Assembly: GCA_963833235.1 (NCBI GenBank)
Contig: CAWHXG010000005.1
Coordinates: forward strand, 138,764 to 202,763
Direction: 5' to 3'
From: CAWHXG01 sp963833235
GTDB taxonomy: Bacteria > Pseudomonadota > Alphaproteobacteria > Rhodobacterales > Rhodobacteraceae
Length of the DNA: 64,000 nt
Shown: one piece after another, positions 46,827 through 55,548 of the stretch
How positions within the stretch are numbered: position 1 is the stretch's first letter
How the letters are laid out: each line of letters starts with the position of its first letter
The notes under the pieces: model-generated
Databases searched by the model: none
What the model was told of the DNA's origin: nothing
The model's input: only the letters and a program-made list of their open reading frames with translations
Made by a program: the position numbers and the translations under genes

Positions 46827-48155
46827 TCAGGCGTGGCCCATCAGCCGCTGGTCGAACGGATAGCGCGTGAGGTTCTCGTATCCCGTCTCGGTGATCAGCA
46901 CCTGGTCTTCGAGCTTGATGGAGAAGTCGCCGTCCTCGGGGCTGACGAGGGCCTCGGCGCAGAGCACCATGCCGGGTTCGAGCGCATGGTCCCACGCCTC
47001 GGGATGGAACTTGTCGGGATAATCGATATGGGGCCACTCGTCGCAGAGGCCGACCCCGTGGAACTTGCAGCTGTACTTCTGCCGCCGGTACTGCGGGGCG
47101 AGGACGTGGCCGCCCGCGACGAACTCGGCAATGGGGATGCCGGGGCGCAGCATCTCCATGTTCTGCATGATGTGGTCGTGGGCATGGCGCATCGCGTCGA
47201 TCATGTCGGGCCGCGGCGCGCGGTCGCCGATCCACCAGGTGCGGGAGATGTCGACACAGATGCCGTAGGCGCCGATGAGATCGGTGTCGAAGGCCACGAT
47301 CTCGTTGTTGCCGACGATCCTTGGCCCGCATTCCTGGAACCAGGGATTGGTGCGCGGGCCGCTGGCGAGCAGTCGGGTCTCGATCCATTCGCCGCCGCGG
47401 CGGATGTTGCCGGCATGCAGATGCGCCCAGATGTCGTTCTCCGAGAGGCCGGGGGCGGCGGCCGCCTCCATCTCGTGCATGGCCGCCTCGCAGGCATGGA
47501 TGGCGCAGCGCATGGCGCGGATCTCGTCGGGGCCCTTCACGGAGCGGGCGCGTTCGGTCACCTCCTCGCCTTCGGAGACCTCATGGCCCGCCGCCTCGAG
47601 GGCGCGCAGCCCGCCGATCATGATCTTGTCGACTGCGAGGCGCCGGTTCGAGCCGGCATGGGCGGCCATGACCTCGGTCACCTGCGCGGCGAACTCCCTT
47701 GCGGCCGCGGGGCCGCGGTCGCCGGTGGAGAAGTAGAACATCGAGGCGCCGGAGCGGATTTCGCGCACCAGCGGCGCGTGCTCGGCAAGGAAGGGCGCGT
47801 TCTTGTACTCCCACAGCACCATGTGGCCATCGGCGCAGAGCAGACAGGCACGGAACGGGTTGTGGGTGTTCCAGAGCTGCATGTTGGTGGTGTCGGTGGC
47901 GTAGCGGATGTTCAGCGGGTCGAACATCAGCAGGCCGCCGAGATCGCGTGCCACGATGTGGTCGGTCAGCCGCCGCCAGCGGAATTCGCGCATCGAGGGA
48001 AGATCGGGCAGGGCGAGGCCGGCGGCCCGCCATTCGGCGAAGGCGAGTTGGGTCGGGCCGATCTCGATCCGGTCGGCGAGGTTGGGGGTGCCGTCGCCGA
48101 GATGCTCGCCCCGTGTCGGGTCGATCTTGCGGCGGTCGCGCGACTGGACGTTCAT
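46827..48155 (-). CDS. dddP: Dimethylsulfoniopropionate lyase DddP (M24 peptidase fold)
   Basis: 442 residues. It matches DddP of marine Rhodobacterales closely along its length, from memory of the family: RKIDPTRGEHLGDGTPN, GLLMFDPLNIRYATDTTNMQ, EWIETRLLASGPRTNPWFQE and VISRTWW-type DISRTWWIGD. Metal-ligand positions of the pita-bread fold are present: the Asp pair in AFDTDLIG, Asp in VDISRT, His in HGVGLCDEWP, and Glu in CAEALVSPEDGDFSIKLEDQ. DddP cleaves DMSP to dimethylsulfide and acrylate in the cytoplasm. No DMSP transporter, acrylate genes or regulator flank it, so it stands alone. Confidence 0.93.
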   Translation of the reverse strand: MNVQSRDRRKIDPTRGEHLGDGTPNLADRIEIGPTQLAFAEWRAAGLALPDLPSMREFRWRRLTDHIVARDLGGLLMFDPLNIRYATDTTNMQLWNTHNPFRACLLCADGHMVLWEYKNAPFLAEHAPLVREIRSGASMFYFSTGDRGPAAAREFAAQVTEVMAAHAGSNRRLAVDKIMIGGLRALEAAGHEVSEGEEVTERARSVKGPDEIRAMRCAIHACEAAMHEMEAAAAPGLSENDIWAHLHAGNIRRGGEWIETRLLASGPRTNPWFQECGPRIVGNNEIVAFDTDLIGAYGICVDISRTWWIGDRAPRPDMIDAMRHAHDHIMQNMEMLRPGIPIAEFVAGGHVLAPQYRRQKYSCKFHGVGLCDEWPHIDYPDKFHPEAWDHALEPGMVLCAEALVSPEDGDFSIKLEDQVLITETGYENLTRYPFDQRLMGHA

Positions 48156-48539
48156 GGCGGGCGGGCTTTCCTGCTGGGCCTTTTCCGCAGCAAGCGATGG
48201 CGGACGGCCCCTGTCAGGCCGGAAAACGACCGGTTCGCATGTCGTTTCGGGCGGCCGGGGTTGACAGCGGGGGCCCGACTGCGCATCTGCAGCGTCAAGG
48301 TTCCCTCCGCTGCCGCGTGAGCAGCGGCGCCGCCCGTCGGGTGCGCGAGGAGGTGCCTCAGTTTTTCACCGATAGGTTCCCATGTCACGCGGGGGTCCGG
48401 CGCCACCACGGGACCGGCAGGGCACGAGGCCCCCGGTTGGTCGTGTTGCGAGCAATCCTCCGCGGACGCGCTGCCGGCTGAAACCGGGGCCGTCGCGGCA
48501 TTGCGGCCGGGTTCCTGCCCGGCTCGAAGGGAACGAGAT
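48156..48539. other. Divergent dddP / helicase intergenic region
   Basis: 384 bases with no gene. It must contain the promoters of both dddP (left) and the helicase (right). One -35-like hexamer is seen and is listed separately. The long helicase leader would fit cold-shock-type control, which is inference. Confidence 0.5.
48261..48289 (+). promoter_or_regulatory. Possible promoter for the DEAD-box helicase
   Basis: TTGACA at 48,261-48,266 with a weak -10 (CATCTG) 17 bases on. The implied 5' leader is about 245 bases. Only the -35 is convincing. Confidence 0.3.
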
Positions 48540-49793
48540 ATGGATTTCGACATGCTGGGGCTGCAGCCCCGCCTCATCGCCCGCCTGACCGAGATGGGCA
48601 TCACCGAGCCGACGCCGATCCAGGCGCAGGCGATCCCCTATGCGATGCAGGGCCGCGACGTGATGGGCCTAGCCCAGACCGGCACCGGCAAGACGGCGGC
48701 CTTCGGGTTGCCGCTGGTGCATGCGCTGAGCGCCATCGGCAGCAAGCCCGACCCCAAGACGGTGCGCGGTCTGGTGCTGGCACCGACGCGCGAGCTGGCC
48801 AAGCAGATCGCCGAGACGCTGGGCGCGCTGACCCAGGGCACCCACATGAAGGTGGCGATGGTCGTCGGCGGCAAGGCGATCAATCCGCAGATCAAGCGGC
48901 TGGAGCGGGGCGTGGACCTGCTGGTGGCGACGCCGGGGCGGCTGATCGACCTGATCGACCGCCGCGCCGTTCTGCTGGAGCGCACGACGTTCCTGGTGCT
49001 GGACGAGGCGGACCAGATGCTTGATCTGGGCTTCATCCATGCCCTGCGGCGGATCGCGCCGCTTCTGGCGAAGGAGCGGCAGACGATGCTGTTCTCGGCG
49101 ACCATGCCCAAGCAGATGTCGGAGCTGAGCCGCGCCTATCTGACCGACCCCGTGCGCATCGACGTGTCGCCGAAGACGCTGACGGCCGACAGGGTGAGCC
49201 AGTCGGTGCACTTCGTGGAGCAGGGCGACAAGCCGGCGCTGCTGGCGGAGCTTCTGGGGCGGCACAAGGGCGAGCTGGCGCTGGTGTTCAACCGCACCAA
49301 GCACGGGGCGGAACGGCTGATGAAGCAGCTCGACCGGCAGGGCTTCGCCGCCGCCTCGATCCACGGCAACAAGAGCCAGGGGCAGCGCGACCGGGCGCTG
49401 GCGGGCTTCCGCGAGGGCACGATCAAGGTGCTTGTGGCCACCGACGTGGCGGCGCGGGGCATCGACATTCCCGACGTGCGGCACGTGTACAACTACGATC
49501 TGCCGAACGTGGCCGAGAACTATGTGCACCGGATCGGGCGGACGGCGCGTGCCGGGCGCGACGGTGCTGCGGTGGCGTTCTGCGCGCCCGACGAGATGGG
49601 CGAGTTTCGGGACATCCAGAAGCTGACCGGGCAGCGGATCGAGGTCGTCGGCGGCACGCCGTGGGAAGGCTTCGCCGGCCCCGCCAAGAAGCGGCGCGGC
49701 GGTGGCGGCGGTGGCGGCCAGGGCGGCCAGCGTCGCCGGTCCGGCGGCGGGCAGGGCGGCGGTCGCGGCCGGTCGCAGCGCCGGGCGGCCTGA
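48540..49793 (+). CDS. DEAD/DEAH-box RNA helicase (RhlE-like)
   Basis: 417 residues from the ATG at 48,540 after AAGGGAACGAG. Motifs in order: Q-motif (GITEPTPIQAQAIP), AQTGTGKTAAF (I), PTRELAKQ (Ia), TPGRLIDL (Ib), LDEADQMLDLGF (II), FSATMP (III), LVFNRTKHG (IV), TDVAARGIDIPDV (V) and HRIGRTARAGRDG (VI). The tail after residue 375 is basic and rich in Gly and Arg (RRGGGGGGGQGGQRRRSGGG), an RNA-binding extension. It probably remodels rRNA or mRNA structure, as RhlE-type helicases do in cold or ribosome assembly. Confidence 0.93.
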   Translation: MDFDMLGLQPRLIARLTEMGITEPTPIQAQAIPYAMQGRDVMGLAQTGTGKTAAFGLPLVHALSAIGSKPDPKTVRGLVLAPTRELAKQIAETLGALTQGTHMKVAMVVGGKAINPQIKRLERGVDLLVATPGRLIDLIDRRAVLLERTTFLVLDEADQMLDLGFIHALRRIAPLLAKERQTMLFSATMPKQMSELSRAYLTDPVRIDVSPKTLTADRVSQSVHFVEQGDKPALLAELLGRHKGELALVFNRTKHGAERLMKQLDRQGFAAASIHGNKSQGQRDRALAGFREGTIKVLVATDVAARGIDIPDVRHVYNYDLPNVAENYVHRIGRTARAGRDGAAVAFCAPDEMGEFRDIQKLTGQRIEVVGGTPWEGFAGPAKKRRGGGGGGGQGGQRRRSGGGQGGGRGRSQRRAA

Positions 49794-50110
49794 AGTCCCG
49801 AGGGTGCGCCTGCAGCCCCTTGCGGCCTGAGGGGGCACCTGGCTCGGGCGAGGCGGGGGGGCTGTCTGCCCCCCGCCCGTTCCGGGCCCCCCCCGAGGAT
49901 ATTTGTAGAACATCGAAGCCGGCGGGATGTCGGGCGGCGCCCCGATGGGCCGGCGGGGGGTGCCCGCGGCGATGTTCGGGCGGGCCGGAACGGTGTCGAC
50001 GCGTCCGGCGGGGTCGGTCCGGCGGGGGTCGCGCGAACGGGACGGGGGGCAGGCTCGGATCGAGCGCGCCCCCCATTTCTCTCATGCGGGTTCGAGACCC
50101 CGGCGCGCCG
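49794..50110. other. Convergent helicase-glnA spacer with hairpin and GGATATTT motif
   Basis: 317 bases with no gene. GGGGGGGCTGTCTGCCCCCC (49,85x-49,87x) can form a hairpin that could terminate either gene. It is followed by a C-run and GAGGATATTTGTAGAACATC, a copy of the dispersed motif. Confidence 0.5.
49852..49918. repeat. Dispersed hairpin plus GGATATTT motif, copy 3
   Basis: The arrangement G-run, CTGTCTG, C-run, a spacer, second C-run, GAGGATATTT repeats that at 46,541-46,601 almost exactly in order and composition. This shows a shared intergenic element rather than chance. Confidence 0.6.
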
Positions 50111-51517
50111 TCAGCAGCCGTAGTACATCTTGAACTCGATCGGGTGCGGGCAGTGCTCGTAGGCGTAGATCTCTTCCCATTTGAGATCCATGTAGCCCTC
50201 TACCTGGTCGCGGGTGAAGACGTCGCCGGCGAGCAGGAAGTCCATGTCGGCCTCGAGCTCGTCCATCGCCTCGCGCAGGTTGGCGCAGACGGTGGGGATG
50301 CCGGCCAGCTCCTCCTTCGGCAGGTCGTAGAGGTCCTTGTCCATGGCCTCGCCCGGATGGATCTTGTCGGCGATCCCGTCGAGACCGGCCATCAGCAGCG
50401 CCGAGAAGCAGAGGTAGGGGTTGGACGAGGGGTCGGGGAACCGCGCCTCGACGCGCTTGGCCTTGGGGCTCTCTGCCCACGGAATGCGCACGCAGCCCGA
50501 GCGGTTCGACGCCGAATAGGCCCGCAGCACCGGCGCCTCGAAGCCCGGGATCAGCCGCTTGTAGCTGTTGGTCGAGGGGTTGGTGAAGGCATTCAGCGCC
50601 TTGGCGTGCTTCAGGATCCCGCCGATGTAGAAGAGCGCCTCGTCGCTGAGATCGGCGTACTTGTCGCCGGCGAAAAGCGGCTTGCCGTCCTTCCAGATCG
50701 ACATGTTGACGTGCATGCCGGTGCCGTTGTCGCCGGCGATGGGCTTGGGCATGAACGTCGCCGACTTGCCGTAGGCCTGCGCGACGTTGTGGATGACGTA
50801 CTTGTACTTCTGCAGCTCGTCGGCCTGCTTGGTGAGGCTGTCGAAGATCAGGCCGAGCTCGTGCTGGCAGGACGCGACCTCGTGGTGGTGCTTGTCCACC
50901 TTCATGCCCATGCGCTTCATCGTCGAGAGCATCTCGGAGCGGATGTCCTGGGCGTCGTCGGTCGGGTTCACCGGAAAGTAGCCGCCCTTGATCCCGGGGC
51001 GGTGGCCCATGTTGCCCATCTCGAACTCGGTATCGGTGTTCCAGGCGGCGTCCTGCGCATCCACCTGGTAGCTGACCTTGTTCATGCCGACCTGGAACCG
51101 CACGTCGTCGAAGAGGAAGAATTCCGCCTCCGGCCCGAAAAAGGCGGTGTCGCCGATGCCGGTGGATTTCAGGTAGGCCTCGGCGTTCTGCGCCGTGCCG
51201 CGCGGGTCGCGTCCGTAGCGCTCGCCCGTGTCGGGCTCCACCACGGTGTTGTGCAGGCAAAGCGTCTTCTCGGCATAGAACGGGTCCATGTAGGCGCTGT
51301 CGGTATCGGGCATCAGCTTCATGTCGGATTTGTCGATGCTCTTCCAGCCGGCGATCGAGGAGCCGTCGAACATGAAGCCGTCGTCGAGGAAATCCTCGTC
51401 GACCTGATCGGCCATCACCGTCACGTGCTGCAGCTTGCCGCGCGGGTCGGTAAAGCGGATGTCGACATATTCGACCTCCTCGTCGCGGATCGTCTTCAGA
51501 ACGTCGTCCTTGCTCAT
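50111..51517 (-). CDS. glnA: Glutamine synthetase type I
   Basis: 468 residues, standard length. Blocks are VEYVDIRFTDPRGKLQHVTV, MFDGSSIAGWKSIDKSDM, KDNMHVN-type GTGMHVNMSIWKDG and NRSGCVRIPWAESPKAKR. The adenylylation Tyr lies in KDLYDLPKEE near residue 398. It makes glutamine from glutamate and ammonia and is controlled by GlnE and PII. It follows glnB by about 50 bases, the usual glnBA order. Confidence 0.97.
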   Translation of the reverse strand: MSKDDVLKTIRDEEVEYVDIRFTDPRGKLQHVTVMADQVDEDFLDDGFMFDGSSIAGWKSIDKSDMKLMPDTDSAYMDPFYAEKTLCLHNTVVEPDTGERYGRDPRGTAQNAEAYLKSTGIGDTAFFGPEAEFFLFDDVRFQVGMNKVSYQVDAQDAAWNTDTEFEMGNMGHRPGIKGGYFPVNPTDDAQDIRSEMLSTMKRMGMKVDKHHHEVASCQHELGLIFDSLTKQADELQKYKYVIHNVAQAYGKSATFMPKPIAGDNGTGMHVNMSIWKDGKPLFAGDKYADLSDEALFYIGGILKHAKALNAFTNPSTNSYKRLIPGFEAPVLRAYSASNRSGCVRIPWAESPKAKRVEARFPDPSSNPYLCFSALLMAGLDGIADKIHPGEAMDKDLYDLPKEELAGIPTVCANLREAMDELEADMDFLLAGDVFTRDQVEGYMDLKWEEIYAYEHCPHPIEFKMYYGC

Positions 51518-51569
51518 AGGGTCTTTCCTTGCTTTGACAATTGGAATGGCGTGGCGGCCGGGGCGGCCC

Positions 51570-51908
51570 TCAGAGGGCCGTCTCGCCGTCTTCGCCGGTG
51601 CGGATGCGGATGGCCTGATCGACCGTCGATACGAAGATCTTGCCGTCCCCGATCTTCTCGGTCCGCGCGGCGCCGAGGATCGCGGCCACCGCCGCATCAA
51701 CCTGGTCGTCCGGCAGGACCACCTCGATCTTCACCTTGGGGAGGAAGTCCACCACGTATTCGGCACCGCGGTAGAGCTCCGTATGGCCCTTCTGGCGCCC
51801 GAAGCCCTTGACCTCGGTGACCGAGAGACCCTGAACGCCGATGTCCTGCAGGGCCTCCTTCACCTCATCAAGTTTGAACGGCTTGATGACGGCTTCCACC
51901 TTCTTCAT
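51570..51908 (-). CDS. glnB: Nitrogen regulatory protein PII
   Basis: 112 residues. Starts MKKVEAVIKPFKLDEVKEAL. The T-loop KGHTELYRGAEYVVDFLPK carries uridylylation Tyr51, and the ATP-binding B/C-loop region GDGKIFVSTVDQAIRIRTGE is intact. GlnB reports 2-oxoglutarate, ATP/ADP and nitrogen state to GlnE and NtrB and acts on glutamine synthetase encoded next door. No clear sigma-54 or NtrC site was found in the 149 bases upstream. Confidence 0.97.
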   Translation of the reverse strand: MKKVEAVIKPFKLDEVKEALQDIGVQGLSVTEVKGFGRQKGHTELYRGAEYVVDFLPKVKIEVVLPDDQVDAAVAAILGAARTEKIGDGKIFVSTVDQAIRIRTGEDGETAL

Positions 51909-52057
51909 CACTACGACTCCCTCGCCCCGGATTTGCATGATTTGTGAGCATGATCGCGGGGGGGTCACAATTGGACCGCCCGGCGGGGCGCGAGCCAGCG
52001 AGCCGAAACGCAGGCGCGGTGCGCAAATTGCGGCAGGTCGCACAAGGAATGGGCGAA

Positions 52058-52690
52058 ATGGGAACGGACGGGCGAGCGGATGCGGTGACGGCGGCCGAGA
52101 TGCGGCGGCTGGAGGCCAAGGCGATGGGACGCGGCCGGGTGACGGGCGCGGCCCTGATGGAGCGGGCCGGGCAGGGCGCGGCCGCTGCCCTCCTGCGGTG
52201 GTGCCCGCGGCCGGGGCGCGCCGTGGCGCTGTGCGGCCCCGGGAACAACGGCGGCGACGGGTACGTGGTGGCGCGGGCGCTCGCGGCGGCGGGCTGGGAC
52301 ATGGGCGTCTTCGCCCTTGGGGAGGACGCGGCGGCGGGGCCGGACGCGGCCGCAATGCGGGCTCTTTGGGCGGCAGGGCATCCGGTCGGGCCGATCGCGG
52401 CAGCGCCGGGCGCGCTGCGGGGCGCCGATCTGGTGGTCGACGCGCTTTTCGGGATCGGCCTGGCGCGGCCCCTGCCGGAGGTGCTGCGCCCCGTCTTCGA
52501 GGCGATCCCCGCCGAGGCCGTTCGGGCCGCGCTCGACGTGCCGAGCGGCATCGACACCGACAGCGGCGATGTGCTGGGCGATCTGGCGTTTCCGGCGACC
52601 CATGTGGTGACCTTCCATGCCGAGAAGCCCTGCCATGCGCGGCTGCGGGCCGGCGGCGCCCTGGTGGACGTCGTGGAGATCGGTCTGTGA
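52058..52690 (+). CDS. NAD(P)H-hydrate epimerase domain protein
   Basis: 210 residues from the ATG at 52,058, with AAGGA at a good distance; an ATG nine bases earlier is possible. YjeF N-terminal pattern: TAAEMRRLEAKAMGRGRVTG, ALCGPGNNGGDGYVVARAL, ADLVVDALFGIGLARPL and ALDVPSGIDTDSGDVLG. It epimerises damaged R-NAD(P)HX so that the dehydratase can repair it. In most bacteria the two domains are fused. Here the frame ends at a TGA that overlaps a GTG start for the dehydratase. Confidence 0.85.
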   Translation: MGTDGRADAVTAAEMRRLEAKAMGRGRVTGAALMERAGQGAAAALLRWCPRPGRAVALCGPGNNGGDGYVVARALAAAGWDMGVFALGEDAAAGPDAAAMRALWAAGHPVGPIAAAPGALRGADLVVDALFGIGLARPLPEVLRPVFEAIPAEAVRAALDVPSGIDTDSGDVLGDLAFPATHVVTFHAEKPCHARLRAGGALVDVVEIGL

Positions 52691-53571
52691 GCGCCGAAGC
52701 GCCGCCGCTTTCGCCGGCCCTCGCCGCGCGACTGGCGAAACGGGAGGATCAGCACAAGTACGATCACGGGCATGTCCTCGTGCTCTCCGGCGGGGTCGGG
52801 CGGGGCGGGGCGGCCCGGCTGGCGGCGCGCGCGGCGCTGCGGGTGGGGGCCGGGCTGGTGACGCTCGGCTGCCCGCCCGCCGCGATCCTGGAGAACGCAG
52901 CAAGGCTCGATGCCGTCATGCTGGCGCGGATCGGCGATGCCGCCGCGTTGACGGAGCGGCTGGCCGACAAGCGCCTGAACGCGCTCTGCCTCGGGCCGGG
53001 GCTCGGCACGGGCCAGGGTAAGGAAGACGCCACGCAGGCGCTGGTTCTGGCGGCGCTGGCCGCGCGGCGGGCCACGTTGCTCGATGCCGACGCCCTGACC
53101 GCCTTCGAGGGCGATCCGCAGCGCCTCTTCGACGCGCTGCACGGGCAGTGCGTGCTGACCCCCCATGCCGGCGAGTTCGCGCGCCTCTTCCCCGATGCGG
53201 CCCGTGCGCTGAAGGCCGACAGGAACGGCGCTGCCGCCGCGCGGCGGGATGCGGTGGCGGCCGCCGCCAGTGCGGCAGGAGCGGTGGTTCTGCTGAAGGG
53301 CGCCGATACCGTGATCGCCGATGCCGGCGGGCGCAGCGTGCAGCTCGCCGCCCGTGGGGCGGCGGCGGCGCCGTGGCTGGCCACCGCCGGCGCCGGAGAC
53401 GTTCTGGCGGGGCTGATCGCGGGGCTGCTGGGGCGGGGCTTCTCGCCCATGCAGGCGGCGGAGGCGGGTGCCTGGCTGCACGCGGCGGCAGCCCGGAGGG
53501 TGGGCCCCGGCCTTATCGCGGAGGATCTGCCGGAGGCGATCCCCCTGGTCTTCGCCGATCTGGGTCTCTAG
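52687..53571 (+). CDS. ADP-dependent NAD(P)H-hydrate dehydratase
   Basis: 294 residues from a GTG at 52,687. Typical YjeF C-terminal blocks are KYDHGHVLVLSGGVGRGGAA, CLGPGLGTGQG, LTPHAGEFARLFP, VVLLKGADTVIAD and the catalytic/ADP loop ATAGAGDVLAGLIAGLLGRG. It dehydrates S-NAD(P)HX back to NAD(P)H. It overlaps the epimerase by GTGA. Either the genes are translationally coupled, or an indel has split one bifunctional gene. Confidence 0.87.
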   Translation: MSAEAPPLSPALAARLAKREDQHKYDHGHVLVLSGGVGRGGAARLAARAALRVGAGLVTLGCPPAAILENAARLDAVMLARIGDAAALTERLADKRLNALCLGPGLGTGQGKEDATQALVLAALAARRATLLDADALTAFEGDPQRLFDALHGQCVLTPHAGEFARLFPDAARALKADRNGAAAARRDAVAAAASAAGAVVLLKGADTVIADAGGRSVQLAARGAAAAPWLATAGAGDVLAGLIAGLLGRGFSPMQAAEAGAWLHAAAARRVGPGLIAEDLPEAIPLVFADLGL

Positions 53572-53672
53572 CCCGCCCGGGCCGCCATTTCCCGCTCGCA
53601 TCCGCCGGGGGCCTTTGCTAGAAGGCGCCGAATTCGGCGGGGTCCGGCACGGGCGCCCGCCGGCGACGCATT

Positions 53673-53757
53673 GCGGGTGTGGCGGAACAGGTAGACGCAC
53701 CAGATTTAGGTTCTGGCGCCGCAAGGCGTGGGGGTTCAAGTCCCTTCACCCGCACCA
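53673..53757 (+). tRNA. tRNA-Leu (anticodon TAG)
   Basis: 85 bases including CCA. GCGGGTG pairs with the 3' CACCCGC (one pair offset by the discriminator A). The anticodon arm CCAGA-TTTAGGT-TCTGG shows TAG. The long variable arm (CGCCGCAAGGCG) and T-arm GGTTCAAGTCC are normal for leucine. It lies 26 bases before tig. Confidence 0.94.
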
Positions 53758-53783
53758 GGAATGACAATGAAGGACGACACCCG

Positions 53784-55115
53784 ATGCAGGTCACCGAAAC
53801 GCTGAACGACGGCCTGAAACGGGCCTACCAGATCACGCTGACGGCCGCCGAGCTGGATGCCAAGGTCAACGAGAAGCTGGGCGAGGCGCAGCCCGGGATC
53901 GAGATGAAGGGCTTCCGCAAGGGCAAGGTGCCGATGGCGCTGCTCAAGCGGCAGTTCGGGCCGAAGCTGATGGGCGAGGCGATGCAGGAAAGCATCGACG
54001 GCGCGATGAGCAAGCATTTCGAGGAAAGCGGCGACCGCCCGGCCCTGCAGCCCGACGTGAAGATGACCAACGACGCCTGGAAGGAAGGCGACGACGTGGA
54101 GGTGGCGCTCAGCTACGAGGCGCTGCCGGAGATTCCGGACCTCGACGCCACCGGCCTGACGCTGGAGAAGCTCGTGGTGAAGGCCGATGACGCGTCTGTC
54201 GACGAGGCGCTGCAGAGCCTCGCCACGTCGGCGCAAACCTTCGAGGACCGTGCCGAGGGCGCGGCCGCCGAGGACGGCGATCAGGTGACCATCGATTTCG
54301 TGGGCAAGGTCGACGGCGAGGCGTTCGAGGGCGGCACGGCGGAGGATTATCCGCTGGTCCTCGGCTCCAGCAGCTTCATCCCCGGCTTCGAAGAGCAGCT
54401 GGTGGGCGTGAAGTCCGGCGAGGAGAAGGCCGTGACGGTCAGCTTCCCCGAGGATTATCAGGCCGCCAATCTCGCCGGGAAAGAGGCTGTGTTCGACTGC
54501 ACCGTGAAGGCGGTGAAGGCGCCGGCCGCCGCCGAGGTCGACGACGAGCTGGCCAAGAAGTTCGGCGCCGAGGATCTGGCGAGCCTGCGCAGCCAGATCG
54601 CCGGGCGGCTGGAAACGGAATATGCCGGGGCGGCCCGCGCGGTGATGAAGCGCCGGCTGCTCGACGCGCTCGACCAGCGGGTCAGCTTCGATCTGCCGCC
54701 AAGCCTGGTCGAGGCCGAGGCCAGCCAGATCGCGCATTCGCTCTGGCACGAGGAGAACCCCGACGTGCAGGGCCACGATCACCCCACGATCGAGCCGAGC
54801 GCCGAGCATCAGAGCCTGGCAGAGCGCCGGGTGCGCCTGGGCCTGCTGCTGGCGGAGCTCGGCCGGAAGAACGAGATCGAGGTGACCGATGCCGAGATGA
54901 CCCAGGCGGTCATGACCCAGGCGCGCCAGTACCGCGGGCAGGAGCGGCAGTTCTTCGAGTTCGTCCAGCAGAACCCGCAGATGCAGCAGCAACTGCGCGC
55001 GCCCATCTTCGAGGACAAGGTGGTGGACTACGTGTTCGAGCTGATCGAGATCGAAGAGAAGACCGTCGGGAAGGACGATCTGAAGGCGGCGGTGGACGCG
55101 CTCGACGAGGAGTGA
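53784..55115 (+). CDS. tig: Trigger factor
   Basis: 443 residues from the ATG at 53,784. The ribosome-binding N-domain ends with the signature GFRKGKVPMALLKRQFG near residue 42. The FKBP-type prolyl isomerase domain is at about 160-245 (DQVTIDFVGKVDGEAFEGG, SFIPGFEEQLVGVKSGEEK). The helical C-domain, the chaperone arms, follows to the end. It cradles nascent chains at the ribosome exit. Transcribed with or just after tRNA-Leu. Confidence 0.96.
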   Translation: MQVTETLNDGLKRAYQITLTAAELDAKVNEKLGEAQPGIEMKGFRKGKVPMALLKRQFGPKLMGEAMQESIDGAMSKHFEESGDRPALQPDVKMTNDAWKEGDDVEVALSYEALPEIPDLDATGLTLEKLVVKADDASVDEALQSLATSAQTFEDRAEGAAAEDGDQVTIDFVGKVDGEAFEGGTAEDYPLVLGSSSFIPGFEEQLVGVKSGEEKAVTVSFPEDYQAANLAGKEAVFDCTVKAVKAPAAAEVDDELAKKFGAEDLASLRSQIAGRLETEYAGAARAVMKRRLLDALDQRVSFDLPPSLVEAEASQIAHSLWHEENPDVQGHDHPTIEPSAEHQSLAERRVRLGLLLAELGRKNEIEVTDAEMTQAVMTQARQYRGQERQFFEFVQQNPQMQQQLRAPIFEDKVVDYVFELIEIEEKTVGKDDLKAAVDALDEE

Positions 55116-55122
55116 GCGCGGG

Positions 55123-55356
55123 ATGCCGAGGCGAGCCCCGGCTTCACTCGACGTTCATGACGAACGGGTGAAGCTGGGCGCGGGCTTCATGAAGGCCGTC
55201 GGGCCAGGCCTACCGGGGTTTGCCGTGCTCCGGCCACTGACCGCCAATCCGATGAAGTTACAGGCAGTCTCGGCCTGGTGGGGTTTGCTCGGGCCGGCAT
55301 TTCACGGCGCGGGGCACTACTTTCTGGGGTGGATGAAGACGCAGACGGCCTCATGA
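55123..55356 (+). CDS. Small hydrophobic protein, unknown
   Basis: 77 residues with two probable membrane segments (about 24-42 and 50-70; LQAVSAWWGLLGPAFHGAGH, HYFLGWM). It starts eight bases after the tig stop and ends in an ATGA overlap with the next small gene. This coupling is the main reason to believe both are real. No family recognised. Confidence 0.5.
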   Translation: MPRRAPASLDVHDERVKLGAGFMKAVGPGLPGFAVLRPLTANPMKLQAVSAWWGLLGPAFHGAGHYFLGWMKTQTAS

Positions 55357-55487
55357 CCCTCTACGAGTTTCTTGTGCCCCTTGTGCTGATGATACCCGCG
55401 GCCGGCATCGCTCTGTTCCTCAGATGGGAAGCCAGGAAGATCGACGAGGCCCGCGCGGAAGAGGCGCGCGCGGCCAAGCGGGCCTGA
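55353..55487 (+). CDS. Small single-pass membrane protein
   Basis: 44 residues. An N-terminal membrane helix (FLVPLVLMIPAAGIALFLRW) is followed by a charged cytoplasmic tail (RKIDEARAEEARAAKRA). It overlaps the previous gene by four bases. The topology resembles small regulatory subunits of membrane complexes. No family recognised. Confidence 0.55.
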   Translation: MTLYEFLVPLVLMIPAAGIALFLRWEARKIDEARAEEARAAKRA

Positions 55488-55548
55488 AACGCCGGGATCG
55501 CGCGGGCAGCGCGCCCAGCTGAACGGCGCGCGCCCGGCAAGGGGAACG

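Noticed and set aside
51909..52057. Sigma-54/NtrC-type promoter for glnB-glnA
   Set aside because: I looked for GG-N10-GC at -24/-12 and for NtrC palindromes upstream of glnB and found no convincing match.
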